In this document: in pieces, positions 10,308 through 21,930 of the stretch
Numbering within the stretch: position 1 is the stretch's first letter
Layout of the letters: every line of letters starts with the position of its first letter
Assembly: GCA_946811695.1 (NCBI GenBank)
Contig: OX328125.1
Span: 42,528,709-42,592,708 of the forward strand
Length of the DNA: 64,000 nucleotides
Direction of reading: 5' to 3'
Origin: Gonocerus acuteangulatus
Taxonomy: Eukaryota > Arthropoda > Insecta > Hemiptera > Coreidae
Program-made: the position numbers and the translations under genes
The notes under the pieces: generated by a model
What the model saw: only the letters and a program-made list of their open reading frames with translations
Told to the model about the DNA's origin: nothing
Database searches by the model: none

Positions 10308-11454
10308 GAGCGAAAATGTTAAAAAAACGATAGCAATATAAACATTTCGTGATTATAAATATTTCTGCTTCGGAATAAATATTCATGAAAATAAATAAAG
10401 ATGCATCGGAGAGAGGCACTTATAAATGCAATGCATTCAATACTAAACATATTTTATCAATGAAGAATATTTCAAAAAATTATTATAAGGGATATTTTCC
10501 AGGAAAGAAAAGTTGTGTAAACAGCTAATAAGGTTGTTAAAAATATGGATTAGTCAATAAGACGTCTGTATGGAAGTCATATTTCTAGTAGCACTGAGGC
10601 AGAAAACATATATAGAAGGAATTTGTAAAAAAAGAAGTTATTTAAGAAGGTCCACCAAAATACTATTTAAATTAATGAAATATTTTACTCACATTTTACT
10701 TCGTTTTATTGATTCTTAATTACAAACCTGCAACATAAAATAAAAACAAGCGATAATTAAAATAAATTTTAATACACAACATATATTTTAGTAAAAATTA
10801 TTAATTGATTTAATTCATTAGTAATTTTGAGTATGAAACATAGATTGGCTTATACGCATTCATGGCGAACACAAGATGTGGTCTATTTAATCTACAGAAC
10901 AAACCCAATCATCATTAAACTAAACAAAATATATTGCGAAAAGCTGCATCATACATTAAGGATAGTATTGATTGACAATTTCAGGCTAAAATTGCAGAAG
11001 AACGGATAAAACCGCATGCTGAAATTTTATTTTCTTCTTGTCATAACCCAATTTTTCATGTTTAGTTTATATAATTATATATATTCATGTATTTTTGTTT
11101 ATTTATAATATTATGTTCTTCTGTAAATAAAAAATTAACATATTTTTACATTACGGCAAACTAACAACAATAGCATTTAATGTTTTCGGCAATAATGGCC
11201 TAGATGCAGATGCAACCAAAAAAATATAACAGTCATAAAAAAAACAATAATATAATTTTGTTTTAAAGAGTTGAAACATTTAATCGTATTATTATAATAA
11301 ATAAATAGATTGAAATAAAATATTAAAACATCCCTACCAATAACTCTCTCACACTTCATTCCCTGTGATGAAGAAATAAACTATTAAGACTTGATATATT
11401 TTTAGTTATTTTACATCTTATTATAACTGTTATATTTCTTGGAAAAAATTGACT
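10302..11454. other. AT-rich DNA, nothing recognised
   Basis: No coding similarity, RNA gene or terminal repeat found by reading. Short open frames such as 10,827-11,009 have no recognisable domain. Confidence 0.45.
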
Positions 11455-11510
11455 TTTTTTTTTTTTTGGTGCATCTACTGCCGAGGTCATTAGCACCAAA
11501 TAGTGAATTG
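11455..11510 (-). repeat. SINE 3'-end fragment
   Basis: On the minus strand TTGGTGCTAATGACCTCGGC leads to GATGCACC and an A-tail (seen as a T-run). It matches the tail of the SINE at 4,836-5,016 (GCGTTAATGACC...GTCGAAGCCCC + A-tail). The tRNA-like head is absent: a 5'-truncated copy. Confidence 0.65.
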
Positions 11511-11713
11511 TTTCATTTTTGCCTTATTTTATAATAATAACCAATAATATTACTATTGGTTCTTTTTATGTTATTATTTTGTCTTCATCGACTTTTTCAT
11601 TATCTGTTATTATCGGGGTGGGTTTCCTCCGTTTCCGGGTAATTGAATTTACTTCCGGGGATTCGTATCCAACCGAAATAAATAATTATGTACATAAGTG
11701 TACATACATTTGC

Positions 11714-11944
11714 TGGATATTTAAGAAGTATCGGACGGGTCTCACTGCATCCAGTGGTGCAGAGTGCTGTTTCTAGTCTGCTTTTGGTGGTCAGGTAATA
11801 CACTCGCAAGACTGCATTATGCATGTATCCAGTCTAATGCATGCGTTGTGTATTTCTTGACCACTTACTGACAGGAGCGGGAGAAGGATAACTCTCCTCC
11901 AAGCTGAAGCCAGTGCTAAATTATATACTTCTTAAATATCCATC
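11714..11944. mobile_element. Possible small MITE or LTR-like unit with 17-bp inverted ends
   Basis: TGGATATTTAAGAAGTA at the left and TACTTCTTAAATATCCA at the right are perfect reverse complements, about 230 bases apart. The TG...CA ends would also fit a small LTR. No flanking target duplication is visible and there is no coding capacity. A MITE is the simpler reading. Confidence 0.5.
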
Positions 11945-12250
11945 ATCTTACGGGCTAGTATGGCACCGGTACACCGCTCGCACTGCTTCCGATGTCAAGG
12001 TCTTAAAAATGATTCCCTCTGGAGACGACCTCACTCCAGATTTGTGCAAGCCTTGTACTGACCTTTGTTCCATCACTTTATGTGGGTAGTGCATTTTATA
12101 CCTACTGCCAGGTCTATCTCCCAGGGAAGGTGATCCTGAGGTGTGTACTGTAGGTGACCTTATGTCAGTGTAAGTGTTTAGAGTACTGTCTGTGTTATGA
12201 GTGTGGTGTACTGTACTCGGGAAGGGGGGTTCGTAAAGCCTCAAGCAACT
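11945..12250. other. GC-richer unassigned segment
   Basis: The composition is clearly less AT-rich than its surroundings. A 98-codon minus-strand frame spans most of it with no family resemblance. It ends in a perfect hairpin GCAACTG-cgctt-CAGTTGC near 12,244. It may be part of an unrecognised TE together with the preceding inverted-repeat unit. Confidence 0.35.
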
Positions 12251-13313
12251 GCGCTTTCAGTTGCTCCCCGCCTTATCTGTTTATTATTATTATATTATTA
12301 TATCGTCTAATTTAACCCAAAGGAACTAAATATGAATTGAAATAAAGAATTCAATGTATTTTAAATCATTTGTAATTTATTTTTAAAAAAACTTATAAAA
12401 ATGATATAATTTGAGATATTTGTTATCCTGCTCTCAGAACTTTTATATGCGCAACTGATGAAAAAGAACACGTTTTATGTCCAAATACCTATGTTTTTAT
12501 TGTTAATTGGTTCAGCAGTCGATGTTACTTAAAATATAAATAAATGGCTAATGTATTAATTGAATTTCCGAATATAAACAGCTTCATATTTTGTAATATG
12601 GTGTACTGAAAATATATAGAAGAAAAGAAACAGTCTAACACATTGTCCTATGAACCAGCTGATTATCGAAAAAGTTCAAGGTGGCAACTGTACAAAAATA
12701 CTAAACCGTTTGAGATGAACTGCAACTAAATAATATTTTTTTCTACCCCTTTTGTTCACAAACCGCCAGCAAACAACTAAAGAAATTAGAATAACAATAA
12801 AACATTGTAGTTCAACACATTTAATTAAGTAGAGAAAGAGGAATTACTAATTATTCAGGGTGTTCTGTGGAACAATGTAATAATTTAGAACACCGGTTCG
12901 CACATTCATTCCACCCCATATTGTATTAGACTACAGCCTTATTTATTGCTGGGAAAAGAACTACAATCTAAATGTGAGAGAGAAGCCATAAGAGAAATGA
13001 GATTTCTTGCCACTCTTCATCATGTGCTTACCTGTTTCATGTCATTTTTCCCCGAATGATATAACTTTGTGCTCAATATTGTGATTGAAATATGTCTTTA
13101 AATTTAATTAAAAAGGCGACTGCGTCATTCTTGTTTGTTTCCATATAGTGTAGTTGTGACCTAGTGTGATTTCGAAAGTGGAATAAAGAAACTCTGAATA
13201 TTTTTCTTTCGCATTTGTTGGTTTACCCATTCGCATTTTCTTATGTAACCTATCATAAAAGGGTCGCAACCTGGAGATAGTCCGGCTTTAATAGCTCAAA
13301 TGTTGATACACCG

Positions 13314-13366
<53 letters not shown>

Positions 13367-13434
13367 GGTTAAGAGGTCGCATTAGTGAGTTCTACATTTT
13401 TTGTTTTTTTAATAAAAAAAAAATAGAATGAAAA
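12251..13434. other. AT-rich DNA, nothing recognised
   Basis: No gene. A (TA)n microsatellite lies at 13,316-13,363. No pairable terminal repeats were seen. Confidence 0.45.
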
Positions 13435-13612
13435 ACATAACAACATAGTTTTTTTTTTTTTTTTTTTTTTGGGATTTCCTATTCTTTTGATTTTACACAC
13501 ACAGCATATATATATATATATTTTTTTTTTTAATTTCTTCGCATCGGTTCATGTGAACGGTTCGTGAGACGGCTTCTCTCTCAGCGGTGTTGCTCCTCTC
13601 CATGTCGCAATA

Positions 13613-13642
13613 TTTCGTCGGTTTCCTCTCCGACTTCATCAG
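13613..13642 (-). ncRNA. Hammerhead ribozyme-like core (left arm)
   Basis: The minus strand reads CTGATGA, stem II GTCGG/CCGAC with loop AGAGGAAA, then GAAATATTGCGAC: the canonical boxes CUGAUGA...GAAA in order. It is the mirror image of the core at 13,709-13,738. The helix III complement (GTCGCAATA) exists on the other arm, but an extra hairpin lies between it and helix I, so a standard cleavage fold is not assured. Confidence 0.5.
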
Positions 13643-13708
13643 GCTGCTTCCTGCGTCCTTAGTGGTTACTAAGGCAAATGGTTCCCTTAGAAGGACGCAG
13701 GAAGCAGC

Positions 13709-13738
13709 CTGATGAAGTCGGAGAGGAAACCGACGAAA
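13709..13738 (+). ncRNA. Hammerhead ribozyme-like core (right arm)
   Basis: The plus strand has GGAAGCAGC leading into CTGATGA, then GTCGG/CCGAC around AGAGGAAA, then GAAA and TATTGCGAC. Helix I could be long because GCTGCTTCC lies in the opposite arm. Core boxes are intact, but self-cleavage is not demonstrated. Confidence 0.55.
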
Positions 13739-13870
13739 TATTGCGACATTGAGAGGAGCAACACCGCTGGAGAGAGAAGCCGTCTCACGAACCATTCATA
13801 TATATATATATATATGCTGGGTGGGTGTGTAAATTAAAAGAATAGAAAATGCTAACAACATAAAACTATG

Positions 13871-15847
13871 TCTATAAAGAGAAGATTTTGTTTTTAAATT
13901 CAAAGATATATATATAAACATGATAATAAATAAAATTAAATCTAAATTTGTGATTATGTTAAATCACGGGTACAAATGTACCTATCGAGTAGAGTACAAG
14001 GACAGAATAATTTATTACAGGATTAAACATTTAAATAAGATAAGCTGAATTGTATTCGAATGTTCTGCCGGTGGATTAGAGGTTTTGTGAGAGTTAAGCG
14101 AAAATTCTGATTTATTATGGTACCATTAAACGTCTAAGAGCGAGACCCCTGAATCTATAAAGAGCGGAGAGTCATTTGATTTTTATTCGTAAACTTTTTT
14201 ATTACTGCCCTCTGGTCGAGGCACTTGTGAAAGATCCCAGAAAACATGTTTACATATTGCCTCGCCGATGCTCGTAGGATCCTCTGAAACATGGGCTCCC
14301 ATTACCTTTATTACATCTCAGGATGTGTTTTCATATCGGCCGTGTATTGGCTATATCGCTTCTCGAGCTCCGTTATGTCCTGTATTTCCACAATGTCGGA
14401 GGGGGGGGGGGGGACAAAAAGTCCTAGTGGCTTGAAAAACCTCCTCACTTCATGGTGGTCTCTAAGGGTCGGATGTTATAGTTTTTGCACTATTTTTACA
14501 AATATTACCAATATAGATTTTATTAATAGTTCAGATGGTCTCAGAAAAACGGGGTTCCTGTTCTTAGCATTAAAGGCTATTCGTTTCTCAACAATATACT
14601 TATGAACATGGCCCGAAACCCACTCCAATATTCTCTAGTGATATTCCAAGATCCAATTCAGAATTTATCATGAGATTTTCTCCTTTAGCAAAGTGCTGTA
14701 CTCTTTAGTTTCTGTAATACGCTTTACAATGTATTTCCGCCTTCCTACAGTGTGTAAAACTCGCTTATGATGTTGACTCCATGGCCAAATTCAAAGTGCC
14801 GATGAAAAATACTACATAGTCCACAGGTCACAAAAAACGGTCGTTCAAATTTAAACATACACTCAACAGCGAATGAACCGAACCTATGATTATTTTCTGT
14901 TTTGTTCGGAAATTCTGTGAGCTTTCTATATTATACCAGATATTACATGGACGTCATAAATTATATTTTAAGTAGGTATTCTTGATTTCGATTTTTTTAA
15001 GCGAGTAAAGAAGACAAAAAACCTAGACTTGGCCGATACTGCACAAGTTTTTAAGATCATAAACATTCACCATTGTACTTACACACGAGGCAATATACAA
15101 AATCTGTTGAAAAGGCACTGTATACGGGCTAGGAAGATAGAAAGAAGGTAATAAATAATGTCTAGTAACTTGTGTAGTTTATTCATAAAACTCCGGCATA
15201 CTCCAGCATTTCTGAAAAGATAGTTTACAGAAATGTCCATTACTAACATTAAATACAAAATAGGTCACTCTAAGAAGCTCCAAACAAGGCAAGAACATAA
15301 ATAATGCCTAACATAAGTTTATCCTTTTCTCATGGGAATATGTTGATTCTTGGGAATATTGTTGATCTGCATGAAAGACAGGATATTCTTAACCGTTTGC
15401 ACTCGAAATGTTCCTTCTTTTCATTTAAATTACTAGAAAATTTTAAACGGCTCCGCTCCGTAGCCCTCGAGTTTGAAGAGCAATTTTAAATGGCCCTGCT
15501 CCAAAGCTCTCGAGCGCAAAGGATTACTTATATAAATGAAAGGATATTTAAACACAAAGTGTGATTTAGGATACACATATACAAATGGTCAAGATATTAA
15601 TATTATATCAAAATGCATAGTTTGCTATGAGAATACAAATATGTGGTAATAATGTATATTGGATTCGAATATTACGTGAGGATGGTTATAGTATAGAAAA
15701 AATAGTTTAAACGTAGAGCATTTTGGTTTTATGGTCTTTTGTACATTGATTGCACTTTTTGTAATGCATTTTGAACAACTGAAAGCTATCGATGTTTGGA
15801 AAAATCTTTACATTAACAGTTTTGGTCTCTGAATTAACAGTACTCTA
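13871..15847. other. Unassigned DNA
   Basis: No family recognised. A 104-codon plus-strand frame at 14,291-14,605 contains a G-run (14,400-14,412) and serine-rich text without a domain; the antisense is no clearer. A repeated phrase GCTCCGCTCC/CTGCTCCAAAGCTCTCGAG near 15,450-15,520 is a local imperfect duplication. Confidence 0.4.
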
Positions 15848-17230
15848 CGGCGCTAATAGGAAAAAAATAAATAAATAGAAAAAAATAAATAGAAAAAAAT
15901 AAATAAAAAAAAAATAAAATAAAAAAAACACTACTCTATCACACCCTATACTTAAAACCGTTATGAACTTTGTATTATTGAAAAGAGATAACTTACCGTT
16001 GAGATTGAGAATATTTAGATAGTCGGGGTTTGGCCATGCGTTGAAAAATCTAAAGTTCATAACTAAAATCGTTGATCTGGTATATTTAAAAAAGGATACA
16101 ACCGACATTAATGATATGTGTGTGAGATTATCTTGTATGAATGATTACCTTAGAGCGAGTGCGTCTTGTATGAATGATTACCTTAGAGCGATTGCGTCTT
16201 GTATGAATGATTACCTTAGAGCGAGTGCGTCTTGTATGAATGATTACCTTAGAGAGAGTGCGTATTGTATAAATGATTACATTAGGGCGAGTGCGTCATG
16301 CATGAATGATTACCTTAGAACGAGTGCGTCTTGTATTAATGATTATCTTAGAGCGAGTGCGTCTTGTATGAATGATTACCTTAGGGCGATTGCGTCTTGT
16401 ATGAATGATTACCTTAGAGAGAGTGCGTCTTGTATAAATGATTACATTAGGGCGAGTGCGTCTTGTATGAATGATTACCTTAGAGCGAGTGCGTCATGTA
16501 TGAATGATTACCTTAGAGCGAGTGCTTCTTGTATTAATGATTACCTTAGAGCGAGTGCGTCTTGTATGAATGACACTAAAACACTACTCTATCACACCCT
16601 ATACTTAAAACCGTTATGAACTTTGTATTATTGAAAAGAGATAACTTACCGTTGAGATTGAGAATATTTAGATAGTCGGGGTTTGGCCATGCGTTGAAAA
16701 ATCTAAAGTTCATAACTAAAATCGTTGATCTGGTATATTTAAAAAAGGATACAACCGACATTAATGATATGTGTGTGAGATTATCTTGTATGAATGATTA
16801 CCTTAGAGCGAGTGCGTCTTGTATGAATGATTACCTTAGAGAGAGTGCGTCTTGTATGAATGATTACCTTAGAGCGAGTGCGTCTTGTATGAATGATTAC
16901 CTTAGAGCGAGTGCGTCTTGTATGAATGATTACCTTAGAGAGAGTGCGTCTTGTATAAATGATTACATTAGGGCGAGTGCGTCTTGTATGAATGATTACC
17001 TTAGAGCGAGTGCGTCTTGTATGAATGATTACCTTAGGGCGATTGCGTCTTGTATGAATGATTACCTTAGAGAGAGTGCGTCTTGTATAAATGATTACAT
17101 TAGGGCGAGTGCGTCTTGTATGAATGATTACCTTAGAGCGAGTGCGTCATGTATGAATGATTACCTTAGAGCGAGTGCTTCTTGTATTAATGATTACCTT
17201 AGAGCGAGTGCGTCTTGTATGAATGAGTAA
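15848..17230 (+). repeat. Duplicated block carrying a 33-bp minisatellite
   Basis: Two blocks lie 653 bases apart: a lead-in (15,929-16,130 and 16,582-16,783, almost identical) followed by a tandem 33-bp array (16,131-16,575 and 16,784-17,228), each with about 13.5 monomers. Because 33 is a multiple of three, each array is open in one frame (16,041-16,619 and 16,694-17,230), giving an 11-residue peptide repeat CMNDYLRASAS after a 36-residue lead. Monomer variants change residues (A to E, S to I, M to I) rather than staying silent, which argues against selection for a protein. A SINE-like tail GGCGCTAAT + A-rich run (15,848-15,928) precedes the first block. Confidence 0.85.
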
Positions 17231-17373
17231 TTGTAAATATGTAAATAATGTTGTTTAGGTTTAATTTACAGGGAAAGGCTGCTGTTACCTTCTGCGTTAA
17301 AAGAGGACAGCAATTTGGCACAGCATGTTACATACATATTTAGGAAAAGATAATATAAAAGAACTTTAACAGT

Positions 17374-17400
17374 CGATGCGCCAAAAAAATAAATAAATAA
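17374..17400 (+). repeat. SINE 3'-tail fragment
   Basis: GTCGATGCGCC followed by AAAAAAATAAATAAATAAA resembles the 3' end of the SINE family at 63,901-64,000 (TGTCGATGCGCCGT + A-tail on its own strand). Confidence 0.55.
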
Positions 17401-17454
17401 AAATAATATATATATATATAGACATACATAACTAAAATGAGTTATATTTTTGCC

Positions 17455-17487
17455 AGCATTTTGGCTTGACATTCAAGTCTTCTTCAG
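17455..17487 (-). repeat. Degenerate hammerhead-core repeat
   Basis: The minus strand reads CTGAAGA, then GACTTGAATGTCAAGCC, then AAAATGCTGG. It is clearly related to the intact core at 45,114-45,146 (CTGATGA, GGCTTGAAGTTCAAGCC, GAAACGTCGG), but CUGANGA and GAAA are both mutated. A dead family member. Confidence 0.6.
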
Positions 17488-17643
17488 GGCTATGGAAGAG
17501 GGGGAAAACAGTTCCCTGTATTGGCAGAAATAAAGTTCATTTTAAAACACGACCGAATCTCGATTATCTACACCTTCTCTTGATGACCTTCGCATTTTCT
17601 CGTTAATCCGAAACCATGAATCATTAAAATATATTTAATTTTC

Positions 17644-17772
17644 GCGCTTCACGTTATTTTTCTAATCACTTAAGTGCAGTTAATCTGACAGCCCAAATAT
17701 GGAAATCATTGTTAAAAAAAATCAATTAGGAATTCATTATAACAAAAATTACTTTCAACCATAATTTTAAAC
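17644..17772 (+). repeat. Dispersed repeat shared with 48,740-48,868
   Basis: GCGCTTCACGTTATTTTTCT, then AATCACTTAAGTGCAGTTAA, and so on to TTTCAACCATAATTT, are shared in the same orientation with 48,740-48,868 with few differences. No terminal structure is visible, so it is an unclassified dispersed repeat. Confidence 0.75.
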
Positions 17773-18206
17773 AAGTTTCACATTTTTTTTTCTTTATTTA
17801 TCGAAATTTATTCCATGAAAATCAATTGGGAAAATACAGTTCTGCCATAAACTCAGCCTTTTTCCTAAACGCAGCCTTCTGGGATGAAGTGATCCTATGT
17901 AAATTTATGGTTATTTTATTGCCGCAAATAAACTAGCCTTCCTCTTTAACATACCGGTTGTATAACATCATCCTAAGCCAAGCCAATGAAAATAGGACAA
18001 AGAAATATTCATGTTTTGGCCAACTCTAAAAGAGGGGATAAATTAGCATCAGAAAAACTTGCTTTATGAAGTAAACATATCGGTATAATATAAAAACACA
18101 TCTTCGAGAATATAACATGACTCATTATGTATTGAATGAACCCGTAAAATTAATTGTCTTATAAAGGTTGAGCTTGAATGAAGGGTGCTAAATATTAAAT
18201 TACTAG
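17773..18206. other. Unassigned AT-rich DNA
   Basis: No gene or terminal repeat recognised. Confidence 0.4.
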
Positions 18207-19366
18207 CTGAATACCCGTGCTTCGTCACGGCAGATAAGTAATTATTTTATTGCGTTAAATAATGTTTCATTAAAATTACGTTACTATACAATTCTGTGCA
18301 GTTTATTATAGCACGGTTCCCGTCATACTATATTTTATTCAATGGGCGTTAAAATTTAAAATTTTATGTTTCCGAGAAGTCATATGGTAACACCCAATAT
18401 ATTTACGAGTAATTACGAAGGTTATAGGCGAGAAGGCATTGCAAGGGTTCCGGATATTATTACCTCAACTGGAAAACCTAAGGAAATGCCATACATCACG
18501 GTTTGACCGGGACTGTCCCGGTATTTTGCAATTGTTTCGGTGTCCCGCCCGATTTTATCAATGTCCCGGAAAAGGCTGTAAGATGTAAAAAGTAATGAAT
18601 ACATGTTTATAAGATTCTTTTTTAAATCGGTTACTTTTCTACAATCAACATTTTTACTACTGCTCACAGTGTCAAAGATATGAGAAGTAATCTAACTGTA
18701 AAACGCTGGAACTACCTGCACAGCGCTGCCAACTGCCAGACACTACTATTTGGCTGAGAGATTTTTTTAAGAAAATCAAGTAGAAAAAAAGCCCCGTTCT
18801 TATATTTAAGGTTTGGGTAGACTAACAGTTTAGGATTCCCCCTTCCCGTTAGTTGCTAGGCTTAAAACTCATCAACCATTTTGCTTATAATTTGTACTCT
18901 TTTTATTCCCCCCCCCCCCCTGGTATGCCCATCCCATATTAATGTGTCTCGGTTTAACTTTCCAAAAATATGGCAAGCCTATCTGACAGGGACAGGCAGA
19001 AAAGAAACGCAATTAAAACTCTATGAGGGGTAGTTAATTTCTAGTAATTCAAGGTCTGCCATCATAGTTGAAATTAACCTCAATTAGAAAGAAAACTATG
19101 AGATAGATAATGTAAAGTAACAGCTGTTCTTTATCGTCCTAGCAACGCAGGCTGCCTAGGCTTGCCTTCTCTAACCAACTCAAACTTTAAACCCCCCTAA
19201 AAATGCTTAAAAATGCGAATATCAAAAAATCCTTTCTTAGCGAGTGCCTACGTTATATAGGGAGTGTCCATGCAAAATTTCAAAATTTTCTGTCGAGCGG
19301 TTTGGGCTGGGCGTTGATAGATGAGTGAGTGAGTGGTATTTGACAAATATATAGTAGATTCATTTA
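18207..19366. mobile_element. Non-autonomous TE of the CTAGCTG...ACCCGTGCTTCG type
   Basis: The left end reads ACTAGCTGAATACCCGTGCT then TCGTCACGG. The right end has CATGCAAAATTTCA, AGCGGTTTGGGCTGGGCGTT, GATAGATGAGTGAGTGAGTG and a terminal ATATATAGTAGATT. These phrases are hallmarks of a widespread class of non-autonomous elements in animal genomes; I cannot place it in a superfamily from sequence alone. An internal piece at 18,500-18,580 repeats GTCCCGG/CCGGGAC inverted motifs and may be a nested insertion. No transposase. Confidence 0.6.
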
Positions 19367-19574
19367 CATAATAAATTGTATTGTTATTTTTAAACACATT
19401 TTCTACATGAGAAGGTACAAATTTTATATGCTTTTATTAATTACCGTTAGCTCTTATTCATTATAACAACATTTAAATCTAATAATTAATAATTGTTTTC
19501 ATTAAATAAGATTCATTTTATGCTTCTAGAAAAACGAAATCATTCCCGACATAGGCAACAAGAACCCAGAGTCG

Positions 19575-19830
19575 GGAATATTCCGATATCTCGGCAGATA
19601 TCTGATTCATGACCATAAAGTACACTCAGGAGATAATGTGGGCAGTTCTACACCCTGGCTGCCTGATTTTCCCAAAACTAAATGCTGGGTGGGCCTACAG
19701 GCAGTCTGGAACCCCGAATCAAACCCCCGAGAGACAACACTAGAAGTTAAAATCTTTAGTGCGCGCCAGAGTTTTGAACACAGATCCTGCTGTTAATAAG
19801 ACGAGTGCTCAATCACTTAGCAAACCTTTC
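19575..19830 (-). mobile_element. tRNA-derived SINE (second family)
   Basis: The minus-strand head GTTTGCTAAGTGATTGAGCA resembles a tRNA A-box region. About 35 bases on, TGTGTTCAAAACTC matches a B-box (GTTCRANNC). The body continues with GGGGTTCCAGACTGCC and ends near TCATGAATCAGATATC. It shares body and 3' end with 20,040-20,222, which gives the family two copies only about 210 bases apart. Confidence 0.75.
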
Positions 19831-20039
19831 CCACATATAATGCTTATAGAAACACGTAGTAAAATATCACGTTTGTGCTAAAGAAATGAGCAGAAGAGAT
19901 GAAGTTTTATCTAAAAAAAAACAAAAACAGCTGGGGAGCTATAGTATAAAACGCTACCGCTGGAGAGTGTTGCAGGAACAAAACAAGGAATAGTCTATGT
20001 CCCTGTATAAAAGATTTAAAAAAAATCAGACCATAGGCT

Positions 20040-20222
20040 CAGAGGTGCAGTTACTGTAGAGGTATCTCATTCATGACCAATAGGCACACTCAGTACTATG
20101 GTCCGGCATCCAGAATTAAAGGCTGGGAGTGCTTAGGGACGCTCTGGGTCCCCGAATATAACCTGGGACCGACGACTCTGGGAGACAAAATGTTTAGGGC
20201 GCGCTCGAGTTTTGAACCCAGC
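20040..20222 (-). mobile_element. SINE copy, 5'-truncated at its B-box
   Basis: On the minus strand it begins at GGGTTCAAAACTCGAGCG and continues CCCAGAGCGTCCCTAAGCAC into GTCATGAATGAGATACC, matching 19,575-19,830. The A-box side is replaced by a C-run at 20,221-20,230. Confidence 0.7.
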
Positions 20223-21639
20223 CCCCCCCCCGATCTCACTCCTATAAATAAAGTTCATTTCAACTGTAAAATTCAAAATATTTATATTCATTTATTTTTT
20301 TTTTCAAAATTTCATCAGTATTTTATACATTTCTATTCATGTATTTATTTTTTTCAAAATTTCGTATCAGAATTTTATTGAAAATTCAAAAGATTTCGAA
20401 TGGCGATTGCCTTAATCCTGATACTTCCCGAAGATGTGTATTATTAAAAAAAATGTGATATTCTAGGAGACTGATATTTTTAAACAATATTATGGGACTG
20501 GGGGACTTTCTCCCGGAAAAGAAATGTCATCAATCATAAAACAACCACAATTTATTACATCTTCTTTTCCGTTTTATCAGATGAAAAGAAAAATTACCAA
20601 TGTACATTAAGCAATCTAATAGTAATACTTGATTAATGATTTTGACTATAGGTATAGAAAACCGTAGATCGTTATGTTATTAATTTATAATTTATAGGTA
20701 GTATAAAAGTAAAAGAATGATATGAAATGCTTCAACCAGCATTCAAAAGTAAAAACTATTAAAATACTAGCAATGACTCGCGCCACTATAAATCGAAAGC
20801 TTACAGATTAATATTTCACTCCTCTTATTAATACAGTTGACGAATGACTGCAATATCTTATGCAGAAACCTTTTTCTTTTTGTAAATATGAAAAATTAAA
20901 AGCCATACTCGAGTTTTATTCATAGAAATGTCTACCAAACCTACACAATATCCCCCCCCCCCGCCCGCCTGTACGATATTTTTCCCCGTGAATTGAAATA
21001 CCGTGAAGATTAATGGCCCAAAGGGAAAAGGTAATTCCGCTGCCTGGAAGTCTAACCTCCTTATGATCTTTATATCTTGCTCTTGGATTAGCAGGCTATC
21101 TATGACGAATGGCTGAATGACAATCAACCTAGCGGTGGCCCCGAAACTCATTTCGTTCCTTTCATTATTCATATTACAAACGCCCTCCCCACTTACTTCG
21201 AGCAGGGTGAAGGAAAAAGGTAAAAGATACACTACAACGTTATTGTCAAATTAAATTTTAGGTTATTTTTTTTTTAACTCTTAGCAGTTTTGGCCGATAA
21301 GAGCTTTATGTATGGTAGAATGTATATAGATAGATAATAAAACATTTTACATGGTTTCACATTGATTGACTATTATATATAACATGATAGAATGACATAC
21401 ATAGTTGATAGAGCTATACATAAGATATAGATGGGTGATAATTTACATATTTATAATGTTAAATTAGACGATTTATGTATTTACAGTTTTAAAGATTCTT
21501 AACGAACAGTATAAAAAATGAGAAATATCAGGGGAAAATAAGTAAACAAAAATTTTGAAAAAAAAATGAACGGTGTGATAGGGTCACTTAGTGCTATACA
21601 TATCAGTTTTCTAATCAGTCGATTAAAATTATTAGTTAT
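20223..21639. other. Unassigned DNA with one unrecognised 124-codon frame
   Basis: A minus-strand frame at 20,858-21,232 (124 codons) has no recognisable domain and contains a G-run-encoded glycine stretch. The local base composition is slightly richer in GC. I see no other signal. It may be chance. Confidence 0.35.
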
Positions 21640-21930
21640 TACTGGTATTCAATTTAGTCGTAGGTAGATCCTGTGTTTTATAGTTATTGGCTCCCATCTC
21701 TGAGTGTGTCTGTCAAGTTATCGGGGATGCCAAGTTTTGTCTAAGACTGCATTCAGGTAGTTAGGGTTTTGTAGTCAACTTAGTGTTGCAGTCAAGACAA
21801 ATAAGTATCTCTTGTTTCGTCATAAGGTGTGAATGAGAAATAAGTAAATCATCTATTCTTAGGCGAGAAAGAACGATACATTTCCTACTTTTCCCTCTGT
21901 TCCTTGAAGGTCATTCACAGATTGTGCTTT
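21640..21930 (-). pseudogene. LINE ORF2 C-terminal tail relic
   Basis: The minus strand reads WPSRNRGKSRKCIVLSRLRI, then a frame change, HLMTKQEILICLDC and NLPDS-like end text. It aligns with the WASSYRDSRREEVVLARLRI...YLMTKTDIPLC tail at 50,304-50,740 and the HSLFLMTKQDIPLCTEC tail at 43,078-43,520. Only the tail survives, with frame breaks. Confidence 0.7.

Larger units (their letters stand above)
13435..13870. repeat. Palindrome with hammerhead-like cores on both strands
   Basis: The inner arms 13,558-13,660 and 13,691-13,793 are nearly perfect reverse complements around a 30-base centre that itself contains a small hairpin (CTAAGG/CCCTTAG). The mirror continues more loosely outward (ACAACATAG...CTATTCTTTTGATTT and (TA)n on the left; (TA)n, AATTAAAAGAATAGAAAATG and ACAACATAA on the right). 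Each arm carries one hammerhead-like core, so either strand would transcribe one. It looks like a head-to-head dimer of a small repeat. No coding capacity. Confidence 0.8.

Noticed and set aside
16041..17230. 192- and 178-codon repeat proteins
   Set aside because: The 33-bp period keeps the frame open, variants are mostly amino-acid changing, and no domain is seen. Kept as a minisatellite.
20858..21232. Host gene exon
   Set aside because: 124 codons, with no domain, no splice context that I can defend, and a homopolymer-encoded glycine run.
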